From: Luidia sarsii
Lineage: Eukaryota; Echinodermata; Asteroidea; Paxillosida; Luidiidae
Reading direction: 5' to 3'
NCBI GenBank assembly: GCA_949987565.1
Contig: OX465104.1
Coordinates: forward strand, 386,501 to 450,500
Length of the DNA: 64,000 nt
Shown: positions 12,130 to 22,728 of the stretch, one piece after another
How the letters are laid out: every line of letters begins with the position of its first letter
Position numbering within the stretch: position 1 is the first letter of the stretch
The notes under the pieces: generated by a model
What the model was told of the DNA's origin: nothing
The model's database searches: none
The model's input: the letters and a program-made list of their open reading frames with translations, nothing else
Program-made: the position numbers and the translations under genes

Positions 12130-14733
12130 TAACGCTGGGACAAAAGGTCGACAAGTCGACATTTCGCGACTTTGAAGCGACTTCGAAATACCGACTTTCG
12201 TTTTTACGAAAGTCGACAAGTCGGCCGAGGTCGACTTTGAGGTATCACGCCGACTTTCGTAGCAACGACTTTGCGGTATCATGTCGACTTTCGTGGAGAA
12301 CGACTTTACGGTATCACGCCGCCTCTACGAAACACGAAATCAAAGTCGATGCTGCGAAACTCTTTGGCACGAAACTCAACGAACGACTTTGAAGCCACGA
12401 AATCTTACTCCCAACGCTGCTCAGTGTACATACACATCGAGCGGTATTGGGCTGATCCATTATAATTTTAGGGGAGCAGAGTCATGCATATGTACTGTAC
12501 CGCTACGCCGTCCAATCTGCCCACCGTTGCCATGCCGACATTATGTGATAATGTATATTCATCAGGCATTTCAGTTTACCCATGGCTCACGTGCTTGAAA
12601 TTGGATAACCAACCACCTTAAGTTCGATGAACTTTTCCACGTGCGTGGGATCAGACCAGATCTTCTTATCTTGTAGCAGTATCTGGGAGAATGAAAAAGG
12701 CGCAGCAGGGAAGATTGCCAAGCATCCCTAGCCTGCACCAGATTGACATCGCTTTGTGGTGGATTCATTTAATATGTATAGAATAAAATAATACTGGAAA
12801 AAAAAGGAAAATAGAAAACTCTCCAAATCATGATACTCGGCTTAATTTACTTTTGGCACAAAGCAGTTTTGTTTCATAATTTTATTTAAAGCAAAGAGGT
12901 CAAGGAAGTTATTTTGAAAATATAGGATTGTCAGACGCTATAGGCATTTTAGGCAACTTGTTTAGGCAATTTCTCAATAATCTTAAATCACTTAAGCCTT
13001 TCAATGGCATTTTGAGTTTGCTAAAAGCTGTGATTCATTATAATTCTAAATTATCGTCATCATTATCAGGGTTCACCCCAGGATCTTGGAGAAAGTATGG
13101 GGCTTTTGGCTCGAAGTCCACTGCGCTTCGCGCAAAGAAAACGTGTGGCAAATTGAAAATATCTGTTAATTTAATAAGTGTAACTATTCATTCACAGTTT
13201 TCTTGTGGAGATTTTCTCTTTCGTACCGAAAATGAAAATAAGGAGCAGCACTCCCAAAAAGTATAATGTCCGTTATTGTCGACTGTCCCCACGACTGTTC
13301 CCACGATATTGGTGATTCTATCAAGGCCATTAAATTAATTAATACACACACAAAAAAAATCCTGGGGGAAAACCCACCTACCGGTATATTATGTAAAGAT
13401 CCATGTGTTATTTGATTAGAAGAAATAAGGGTCATTTTTGTTCGAAAAGTTGTGTAAGATAAAGAAATTACTTCGTAGAAGTATCGAGTACGGAGGGAAA
13501 TGACCGACATGATCCGGCGTGCAGCAGCAGTTTTCTGGCCGTGCGCCACGGCCGAAGTCACTGACAACAACACGGTCAAACCGCGGAGCATCGTAACTTT
13601 AGGCCGACGCTGAAAAATTCCGGAAAAAACCCCCTCATGTACATGTACACCAGTGACCACTCTGTACATTTTTTGCGAGGATAAGTTACTTCCGTAGTAC
13701 AAGTACATTTTCCAAAATTATTTCCTCCAAGTAATTATCGAATTCTGGATTTCACGGTACGACCGTAAAGGCTTTAGCAGTTTAGGAACCTGGGGGTTTC
13801 ATGTCAACTCGGTCCGTAACCAAAACGGACCGTTGAGGAAGGAAGATCGGACCACGAAAAAAAAAATACTGTACAACTTTTACTGGTCCAGCCTTAGTCT
13901 TAAAAAAAATTTGAGGTTTCGCCCGAAACCTCAATTTGTTTTTAAAGGGCGACTGTAAGGGTCCAAGTTACTCGGACTAGTCCACCCTGCGTGTTTGGGC
14001 ATGTAGCCTACCTTATCCGATCGTTAATCTATTTCCCTGCCCGTGAAAAAAGTAAAACCCAAGATTTAATTAAAATTCGAAGTTGTTTCCATTAAGCCTA
14101 GTAAAAGACGATCTTTGTTCAAATCTCGGAATACAAAATCGGGAACAGGATCGTAGTGCGAAGACTGGAAAGTCGCTGTTTACAACGCACGTGCGGCATG
14201 CTTTCTCTATCCTCAATGGTACCCGGCGATCCTATTCCTATACGCATGGACGCATGGGCGAATGTTTACCAGCGAACTGGGCCGTAGCTGTGTGCAGTAC
14301 TACATGTACAGTACATGTACATGTAAATGTATTGCCGCTATACTATAATACTAGCGTAGCGCTAGCGGTGCAGGATACAATCATTCTGTGCTCGTGGATC
14401 GCGTGCGCTCGGCAGACGCAAAAAGCTCCGCTTTTTCGGAATAATAATCGTAACAATTCGAACAATATCTACATATAATTGGCTCGTTCTGGGCAAGGAC
14501 TTTGATTATTTCAATTATGCAACTGTCAAAATGTTACTTGGCCCGATCGTGCGATCGGTACGCTTGCTATTACATGTACCATACACTACATACACTTTTG
14601 TATACAGTGCATGTACATGTATAGTGTAGTACACGTATGTACTGTACAGCGCGGAAAGTCGACAAGTCGACTTTCCGCGACTTTGGGGCCAACGACTTGT
14701 CGACTTTGAAAAATCCAAAGTCGCCCAGCACTA
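12130..14733. mobile_element. hAT-like DNA transposon, 2.6 kb, non-autonomous or decayed
   Basis: The element is bounded by a perfect 8-bp direct repeat GTCACTGG (12122-12129 and 14734-14741), the target-site duplication length of the hAT superfamily. Its ends are imperfect inverted repeats: TAACGCTGGGAC at the left and, on the other strand, TAGTGCTGGGCGAC at the right. Subterminal clusters of GTCGACAAGTCGAC and CGACTTTCG words occupy 12,145-12,420 and 14,655-14,720, as transposase binding sites often do. Open frames inside (for example 12928-13266 and 14083-14478 plus, 13184-13708 minus) show no recognisable transposase, so it is probably a passenger or badly decayed copy. Confidence 0.7.
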
Positions 14734-14789
14734 GTCACTGGGCAGCAAAGCATCATCCGTATTGAGTATACCTACATGTACTATATGTA

Positions 14790-15005
14790 CAGTAAAGTGA
14801 AACATCACTATTAACGAATGCCTATATAAATGTACCAAGCATTCGGCTATAACGAGCATGCCCTTTGGCTCCCGATTTTTGTGTACAAAATATGAGGCCG
14901 CAACTGCTATATAAAAAACAACCGCTAGTCTGTATAGCCATTACTGAACAATTTTCATGGATCCCGGGATGATCGTTATAGCGACGTTCCAAAGTTGACC
15001 CTACT
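14790..15005. mobile_element. Degenerate pogo/Tigger-like MITE copy
   Basis: Shares with the 44.6-kb copy the internal block AACGAGCATGCCCTTTGGCT, the following CCCGATTTTTGTGTA, and the right end GTTATAGCGACGTTCCA. Terminal sequences are eroded and a TA duplication is not clear. Confidence 0.65.
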
Positions 15006-15797
15006 GTACAATGCACATGAACGTTTTCAGAGCTGGTAGTTTTTTCTGGGCCCCAAAATTAAGACAGCCTAGCAGGACGTCTCTCCAAGGCAGCTGCCAT
15101 TGAGTGCCCCATAACCACTGCTAAAGGTACTGCTAGGATCCAAACATCTGGCCCTCTCATTTCTTTTAGTTGGGCATTTTTGGTCATGTAACGTCAGCAA
15201 GCAGTTTGGAGCTCTTTTATATGAAAATGTCAACATCGCAGATAAACATAGCCAGTACCGTCCCAACAGAATACTTAACATCAATTAGGACACTATGTTA
15301 TTGAAAGAAACTGCTGGTATATGTAACAACAATGACAGTTTTATGTGTACACCGAGCTGGTCAGACAGACTGGCTGGTATACACCCATACCTGAATATGT
15401 ATCCTTATGGAGACATGGCTTTGTTCTCGTGCTCTATACAACCAGGTGAGAAACTTTGTTTTAAAAATGCTCCCATTTCAACCACTTTCACTTTCCTGGG
15501 TAGAAATTTGGACCCTACAGGTATGCCCCTTTTAAATAACACTTCTATTTGCGACAGATTCTTACCCATCACAAATTTCCCGTTTTTGAGTTACGTATTT
15601 CAAAATATCAGTTTTGTGAAAACCTTGTGGAGTCCTATACACCTTTACAATTTTCCTGTGGAGACCTATTCATCCTATTCTCTTAGGTCTCCACAAGGCA
15701 CTAGATTGGCATGCATCCGTACAGATTTCCATGTACTAGTATTGTGTACATACTGTACAGTCATACACATCCATGTTCATGTAAATTTTAGAAATGA

Positions 15798-15990
15798 AGA
15801 GGGTCTAATGTTTCCATCCTAGCAGGACCTTTAAGAAAGGTACTGCTAGGATCAAAATGTCATGCTCTCTACAATTTGGGAGATTGGAATTTTTTCAAAA
15901 AGCAGTTTGCAACATCATCGTATATTACTACTATACCTTTCTGCCTTTGAGAAAGGTCCTGCTAGGATCGAAACGTCAGGCCCACTAAAT
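15798..15990. repeat. Inverted pair plus a third copy of the GGTCCTGCTAGGAT repeat
   Basis: An inverted couple at 15,798-15,875 (ATCCTAGCAGGACC facing GGTACTGCTAGGATC) is followed by an intact plus-strand copy at 15,941-15,990, the latter identical in its core to the copies at 25.17 and 60.23 kb. Confidence 0.8.
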
Positions 15991-15995
15991 TTTAA

Positions 15996-17035
15996 GACTA
16001 TACATTTCAAATAAAGATACCTCCACTCCTCCAGTATCCATCAAAATAATTTCCCTTCTACATTTTAAATCACAATGCCAGCATACCGTAATGCCACACA
16101 AAATCCACCCCTTTCTGGCCTTTCCCAAAAGGTCCTGTCTAAGAACGAAGCATCACACCCTCTGTATATGTTTCTTGATAACCCGCATGTCATTCTAAGT
16201 AAAAGGATTCCAAGGCACCAACTCAGGCAGAAAAAATAATCGCTTCGTAACCAGAGAGTCATCGAAGTTAAGGTTGGCCATCTTGCAATGGCAATTTCTT
16301 TCCCATGCAATTCCCAATGAGGATTTTCCATCATGCATGTTTTTCCTTTACTGGGAGCTAGACGAATTTCATATGCAAGCAGCCATGCACAAATATTTTC
16401 CCCCCAGTAAATATTTTCATATCCTCGGCTCAAATTGAAGGTCACAGGACTGTGGAGGTTCATATTAAGGTTCCTCTGATTATTACATGTACAGTAAATT
16501 CTGAAGTACCCCACTTCACTACAACTATTTGTCTGCAAAACACACCACCTCTGGGTTCTCAAATTGTGCTTGAAAATTATAAAAGCAACGGCAGTTTGGC
16601 ATGCACCGATGACGAGTTTAAGATTTCTTTTTGATTCCATGCCTGCTCTTATTACTGTGCTTTAGACTCACTAATGCTATATAAGGCTGGAGATCACACT
16701 TCTATAAACAGACTTGTGACATAAACCATGCACACCTACCACTGAGTCAGCCTGTATACATGCACTTGAGAAAGTGTCCCATATGTGACCTTGCCAGAGT
16801 ACTGTACTTGTTTGTGCATACTGGTACTGTACAATGTACATGTACGTGTACATGGATCTCCTTGGCATAGTATTATACATGTATGTAGTACAATACTTTA
16901 GCTTGTGAGGTAGCCCATCTCATCATTTTGATGGGCCATCTCCGGTTGGTTGATTTTCTTCTCATATTTTGCCATTCAGGGGTGAAAATTGTGCGAGAAA
17001 AAGCACTTCAGCATACGGTATATGCAATTATAGAG
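15996..17035. other. Non-coding stretch, nothing recognised
   Basis: A 191-codon minus-strand open frame (16065-16640) runs through a GGTCC repeat remnant and shows no domain; treated as chance. Confidence 0.4.
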
Positions 17036-17039
17036 GATT

Positions 17040-17520
17040 TGTCCTGGTACATGTACAAGTACAATACACTCATGCAGACATACACATGTACACTTTGTAC
17101 ACATGTACTGTATTCATGATGCCACATGATGGACACATGTACTGTACATACATGTGCTGTACATACATGTACTGTACATACATGTACATGTACATTTATG
17201 ACACTGCTTTAGAATCATTGCCTATCCAATCTGTGAGCCAACATGTTAGCAATAAACCAAACTCATTTATTTGAGCAAATCATCTCAGACTGAGACTCAC
17301 AGATTTCAAAGGGAAAACCCTACAGCCCTACACTTTGTACAGCACTGTATGTACCGTACGTACATGTGCACGTACGTGTACATTTTACATGTGCATGCTT
17401 GTACATGTACATGCGTGTACATGTACATGTACGACATGTACTGTACATGTACATTGTACATGTACAATACCATTACCATATGTGCAGTACAATGTACATG
17501 TACATGTACAGTACAGTGTG
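17040..17520. repeat. (TGTACA)n cluster
   Basis: Dense TACATGTACATGTAC and GTACTGTACA tracts, self-complementary; open frames in all six frames here (Cys/Thr/Met/Tyr/His-rich) are artefacts. Confidence 0.9.
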
Positions 17521-17607
17521 GGTGCACTTTTGTCCAAATTGGCCATAAACCCAGCCAATTCTTTATCTTTTTTGTTTGCATAAATTGTACTGTACATGAT
17601 GTACATT

Positions 17608-17660
17608 TAGAGGGCCTGACATTTCAATCCTAGCAGGACCTTTCTCAGAGGCATTGGATT
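17608..17660 (-). repeat. Copy of the GGTCCTGCTAGGAT repeat
   Basis: AGAGGGCCTGACATTTCAAT then CCTAGCAGGACCTTTCTCAG on the plus strand, that is a minus-strand copy. Other copies or remnants lie near 1,345, 4,953, 5,231(-), 9,975(-), 10,885, 12,083, 15,065, 16,110, 18,040, 18,490, 24,535(-), 24,603(-), 24,715(-), 27,458, 36,800, 37,975, 48,640, 49,290, 56,530, 57,520(-) and 63,350(-). Confidence 0.8.
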
Positions 17661-18959
17661 GCCAACAAATACATTGATGAAGCTCATCACGGACATTCTT
17701 GACAAGACTGACAGAATTCCCACATTTTCTGACGAGTCACAGGACAAACAAGTGATCAGGAAAACAAGGAATCATTCCAGGAACAAACAAACACCAGATT
17801 GCTACTGTCTGTTTGGGGACATCGGTGCACAGGGATCGGGTGACAGTAGATGTAAACAAGTAGACAGGAAGTTGACATTGTGACATGAGAATTACTTTCT
17901 CTTTTCTATGTCATTTGTTTCCTCTCTCTCTTTCTAAAGAAATGCACGCACATATGTTGCAAAGTTTTTACAGACTTCAAATGACCCAAAAGCAAACCTC
18001 ACACATGTACCGGTATGTTTTCAGCTGCCCTGCTGTTTTGATCCTAGCACGACCTTTCAGTCTACAGATCCGTCGGCCTTGGAGAAAGAACCTGGTAGGA
18101 TAGGAACATCACTCCCTCAAACTCCCTCTTCCTTTTTGTCTGTTTACCATATCTGCCGTACTCGAAACCAGTTCCACGTTTCTAGCAGGCTTTAGTAAGG
18201 CTTTTGTTTTGATTTTGATTTTGTTTTCATCAGCTGATCAAAGGGTGGGATGTAATTTTAAAACATCTTTCAATCTTTGTTCTTCAATGCCCTGATTCAA
18301 AAATACGTGTACCACTTCCCTGCAATGAATATAGAGATATAATGTGTATTAATTGCTTAAAATACTCGAATCCAGCTAAAAACATCCCCATCTGAAAAAC
18401 AGACCAGGGGTTGATTGCATCAAAATTCCATCTTAATTGACGGTCAATTGCACAGAAACCAGACAGCCTATCCTACATTATGGTGGGTATCATAGCAGGA
18501 CCTCCCTCTTCGAGAAAGATGTGGGTAGGATCCAAAATGTCAGATGACAGGTCCATGACATAATTATTATGAAAAAATGCTGCGTGCAGTAAAAGCATAA
18601 TAAAGTGAACTGATCACAGATTGTGAGGGTTTGCCAGTAGCAGACGTATAAGTTGACCTCGTAATCCTATTGCATGGGCAGGGTGGGGCAGTGTTTATGG
18701 CTAGTACATTGTACATCGTATCATACCTTGCCATTGTCCCAGGCAGGAAGAAGGGAAAACCCTTTTGCACAATCTCTTGGCAATGTCAGCAGTGTTGGCA
18801 ATGTCAGGGCTGTAGTTCCTGGTTGGGCAGGGCCAATGTCAGGAGCACAGTTTCAACTACTGAGAAATACTGAGTGACGTACATTCGTACTTATGCAGAA
18901 GCCCACAGCACCACAACCATGCTGATAGAGCATGACCCTATTGTCCGGACACAGCAGGA

Positions 18960-19510
18960 AATACTGTGCCTGTACATGTATGGTATACTGCTACAGTACA
19001 TGTTATGTACACATACACATACTGTACCTGGTACCACGTACCGTACCTGGTACAGTACATGCTACATGTAAAGTATGTACACATACACGTACACGTACCT
19101 GGTACTGTACCACCAAGTTACAGTTGGTTGTCTTTGAAGTGTACAGCAACATTTTGTACAACTCCAGGAAAGTGTACCTAAGTAGTCTGTGTTTACAGGA
19201 TACATTTTCAGAACCATGGAGCTACATGTATAGCTCAATGATGTACATGTAGCTGACCACATGCTACAATACATGTACATGTACGTGAACATGTGTACTG
19301 CACCTAGTGTACACGTACATTGTACATGATGTATTGTACTGTATGTACCGGGTACAGTACTATCACACATGAACCTGAATTGTGTACCTGTACATATGTA
19401 TTGTACAAACACTACAGGTAAATACAAAGTGCTGTACATAATTATATGATGTACCGGGGTACATACATTGTACATGTACAAATGTACACAGGTACATACA
19501 CACAGGTACA
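18960..19510. repeat. (TGTACA)n and GGTACC-rich cluster
   Basis: Interspersed GTACATGTAC, GTACCTGGTAC and GTACTGTAC words over 550 bp; non-coding. Confidence 0.85.
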
Positions 19511-19539
19511 GTATGCGTTATCCTCACATCCCTACATCT

Positions 19540-21600
19540 ATGTGTGTGTACATGTAGGAATGAAGCTACACAAGTCTTCATGGGGTAAGTAGTGTTCAAC
19601 CTAAGCAAAGTCCAATAGTCCATGCAACTAAAACAAACGCACTACTACTGTATTACGTACATGTTTTTGTATCAATTGTCCCAACACAGAATATAAACAT
19701 ATCGTACAACCATTGGGAAAGTCCAAGGTCTTTGAATGGTGCAGCAGGAGTACCATATACTACCTCAGAAAAGTCCTATGGCTATGGTGAAGTGATGAAC
19801 CTATTGACCCAACACAGAAGGGAGCAGGTAATAGTGCAGGGTACATCAACGTATTGGACAACCTCTGCAAACTCCATGATTGCATGTATGATGTTTACTT
19901 TAGTATTTATACAGTCACAATACATAAACATGTAGTATGTCACATCGCAGCAGGATAACATATTGTGTAAGCAGGATGAGCCTTCCTTGATGAAACAAAC
20001 ATCTGTATGCAGTATTTGTCCAGGAGATGTTTACTGTGTTGTCTTTTGTTTAGCACATATAAGCTGCATCATCCGTGGTACGTGTGCCTTGCATCAATGC
20101 ACTAATGAACGCTGCGTGTTTTTAGTCCAGCTTCCTATGCATTGCAATCTCATCAAGGGAAAACACCTTGTCATAACATTCCACACACTGAAGTTCCATT
20201 GCTTTTGTGCTCACTTTTCCTAGCGTTGATTTCAGGTCCATGAGGAAGGCAAGCCATGGAGAGGAGACACGGCTGAAGTAGTCAGGAAAGCAGTGAGGCA
20301 TGCACCACACAGTTTAATATGAAGGGGGTGGGGTCCCTAGTCATAGACTGTGTGCTGACAGTGGCTGTACTGTATGGACTGTGAGTGGCTGTCCTGTGTC
20401 CTGGGAAGGCCATGTAATTACTGCCTTGACCGTGACCTCCCATAATACCTCCAGGCACAGCTAAGCAATAGCCTAAACCTAAACCCCACAATGCGCAAAG
20501 CACATGTGATGCTCAGTGCATAGACTGGGCCCAATATCATAGAGCCGCTTAAGCGTGAAAATCTGCTAAGCACGAAAACACCTCCTTGTGTAAACAGGAT
20601 TACCAACGGCGATGTGATGTTGATTGCTTTTGACTGGTATTCCACTCTTCTTTACTTAGCATGGAAGAATAGTGGAGTTTGGGTTGGCAAGGGGATCCTA
20701 TGAGAAGTGATTTTCTTTGCTTAAGCAAATGTTGGCGCTTAAGCAGCTCTATGAAATTGGCCCCTGGTGGTTAGATGGCCAGTTTCCTGAGGGTAATTCA
20801 CTCATACAGCAACCACATTTTGTTAAGCACAAAGAAAAACTATGCCATGTGATTATCAAAATTAGGAGGGCCAGACACTCAATACAGCTCTCAATGTTTC
20901 AGGCAGTGTGTGCTGCCCATTGTCAGAACACTACTGATTCTGCCTATCATCATTGCTTTGTATTTGTGTTCTGGAGAGCCCTGGACAGAGAAGGATCTTC
21001 AAATGGACACAGTGCATCAAAACACTCAACCCACAAGCCCCTGCACAAAATACCAGCGATGGCGGGTGGCCTTTTTGCAAAGTTCGACTCAGATGAAAAA
21101 AGAAATTGTTTCTTCGCTGAGGCTGCTGTTTTACCTCGGGGTCTGTTTGGGAGACAAATTGCTTTGCCCTTTTGCGAGTGGAATTCAAGCCCCAATGCGT
21201 CTGCAAATACCAGTCACACGACACTTAGGTTCAGCTCCTTCTTCTTTCACGAGACGCAAAGAGAAACCCTGGCTGGGTTGGGTTTTTTTAATGCTGTCAG
21301 CTCTAACCCTGTCTAGACATTACATATACCCCTCTCATATGTTTGTCTAGGGTGTTTAGGGATCTGAGGCATGCCTGTGGGTTTGGACTAGGATGTGGGG
21401 TCTGACTACTCACTACTATGAGATGGAAACTGTGCCAATGGGATGCACATGTACGTGTACACATGTGTATGTATAAGTAGGTAGAATGTTTGGTTCAGCA
21501 GTATGCACAATTTTCAAAAGCAACATCAAAAAGGGATTGTTTGGGCAGTTTTAAGTAAGACAAAGTGTCCCCCAAAAGTAATTTATAACCTAGCCCCATC
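19540..21600. other. Non-coding stretch with one fold-back MITE
   Basis: Besides the MITE at 20.53-20.77 kb, overlapping open frames at 20,717-21,350 on both strands show no homology. No ttyh 3' exon was recognised. Confidence 0.4.
20525..20765. mobile_element. Fold-back MITE, 'CATAGAGC' family
   Basis: Inverted terminal repeats GGGCCCAATATCATAGAGCC-GCTTAAG and, inverted, GGGGCCAATTTCATAGAGCT-GCTTAAG enclose about 190 bp of non-coding sequence. Confidence 0.85.
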
Positions 21601-21669
21601 AAGATCCCGCTTCTACAACTTTAACTTCTCTTCATGTACAACTGGATAAACCTGCAAATGCCTTTGAAA

Positions 21670-22062
21670 TGAAAGACTTGGATGGACCAATGAATGAATG
21701 ACTTGGATGGACCAATGAATGAATAACTTGGATGGACCAATGAATGAATGACTTGGATGGACCAATGAATGAATGACTTGGATGGACCAGTGAATGAATG
21801 ACTTGGATGGCCCAATGAATGAATGACTTGGATGGACCAATGAATGAATGACTTGGATGGACCAATGAATGAATGACTTGGATGGACCAATGAATGAATG
21901 ACTTGGATGGACCAATGAATGAATGACTTGGATGGACCAATGAATGAATGACTTGGATGGACCAATGAATGAATGACTTGGATGGACCAATGAATGAATG
22001 ACTTGGATGGACCAATGAATGAATGACTTGGATGGACCAATGAATGAATGACTTGGATGGAC
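21670..22062. repeat. 25-bp tandem array
   Basis: About 15 near-identical copies of ACTTGGATGGACCAATGAAT plus GAATG, 400 bp left of ttyh exon 5. The 25-bp period runs through all three frames. Low divergence implies recent expansion. Confidence 0.95.
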
Positions 22063-22464
22063 TAAAACAATTTGTGAAGCATCCAATGAACTGCATGCCA
22101 TATTTGTCTTGTATTTCTCTTCCCCCCACTCTCTCCCTCCCTCCCCTCCCTACCTTCCTCTCCCTCCTTCTGTCCCCTCTCCCTCCATCTCCCTTTCCTT
22201 CTCCCTCCCTCTATACCTAACATTTCTCTTGATGTCAGTGATCATGTCATGCCACAAACTCTGACAGCAACAAGTTCTTACTGGTCTTGAATTTTACTAA
22301 ATTACCAGTTACTCTCCTTCTCTTTCTCAATTCCTCCTGAATCAGTTATTCCAATACATTCAATTTCTTCCAATGCTTTCCAAAGAAGGGGGATTTCAGG
22401 ATCAACATGACAACATTGATTGAACTCTTTGGGTCTTACGTTTGGAGACTGTTTTCTGTCTTAC

Positions 22465-22560
22465 CTGACAAGGGGACATCTACCTCTTGAGCAGGCACCA
22501 CACAGGACGATGAGACAGATGACCAGCTGAAAGCAGAAAGCGCCGATGAAACCCAGCCAC
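22465..22560 (-). CDS. ttyh: ttyh coding exon 5 (TM3)
   Basis: Acceptor CATCTCCAG; the exon completes an Arg codon and encodes WLGFIGAFCFQLVICLIVLC, then GACSRGRCPLV, ending in phase 2 at a strong donor (GTAAGA). It aligns with TM3 of TTYH (WLGY....VIICLLVLVGL in vertebrates). It is the last recognisable exon of the gene in the window; a following exon must start with one base completing a codon. Confidence 0.9.
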
Positions 22561-22674
22561 CTGGAGATGGGATGACAGACAGATTAATTTTCTCTCTCTC
22601 TGTCTCTGTCTCTGTCTCACTCTCTCTGTCTCTCTGTCTCTGACTCACTCTCTCGCTCTTTCACTCTCCCTCTC

Positions 22675-22728
<54 letters not shown>

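Noticed and set aside
13184..13708. 174-codon minus-strand frame inside the hAT-like element
   Set aside because: No transposase motifs (no DDE residues in context, no BED or dimerisation domain) could be seen.
15295..15822. 175-codon plus-strand frame
   Set aside because: Ends within the GGTCC repeat; no domain or splice support found.
16065..16640. 191-codon minus-strand open frame
   Set aside because: Crosses a known repeat remnant, no recognisable domain, no fit to ttyh phases.
20282..20503. Candidate ttyh downstream exon (hydrophobic CALWGLGLGYCL)
   Set aside because: No acceptor in the needed phase and no match to the SDFC region or TM4.
20717..21350. Overlapping 199- and 146-codon plus-strand frames
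   Set aside because: Begins inside the fold-back MITE; no homology and frames also open on the other strand.
21613..22129. Minus-strand frames of HSFIGPSK-type repeats
   Set aside because: 25-bp tandem array translated in all three frames.
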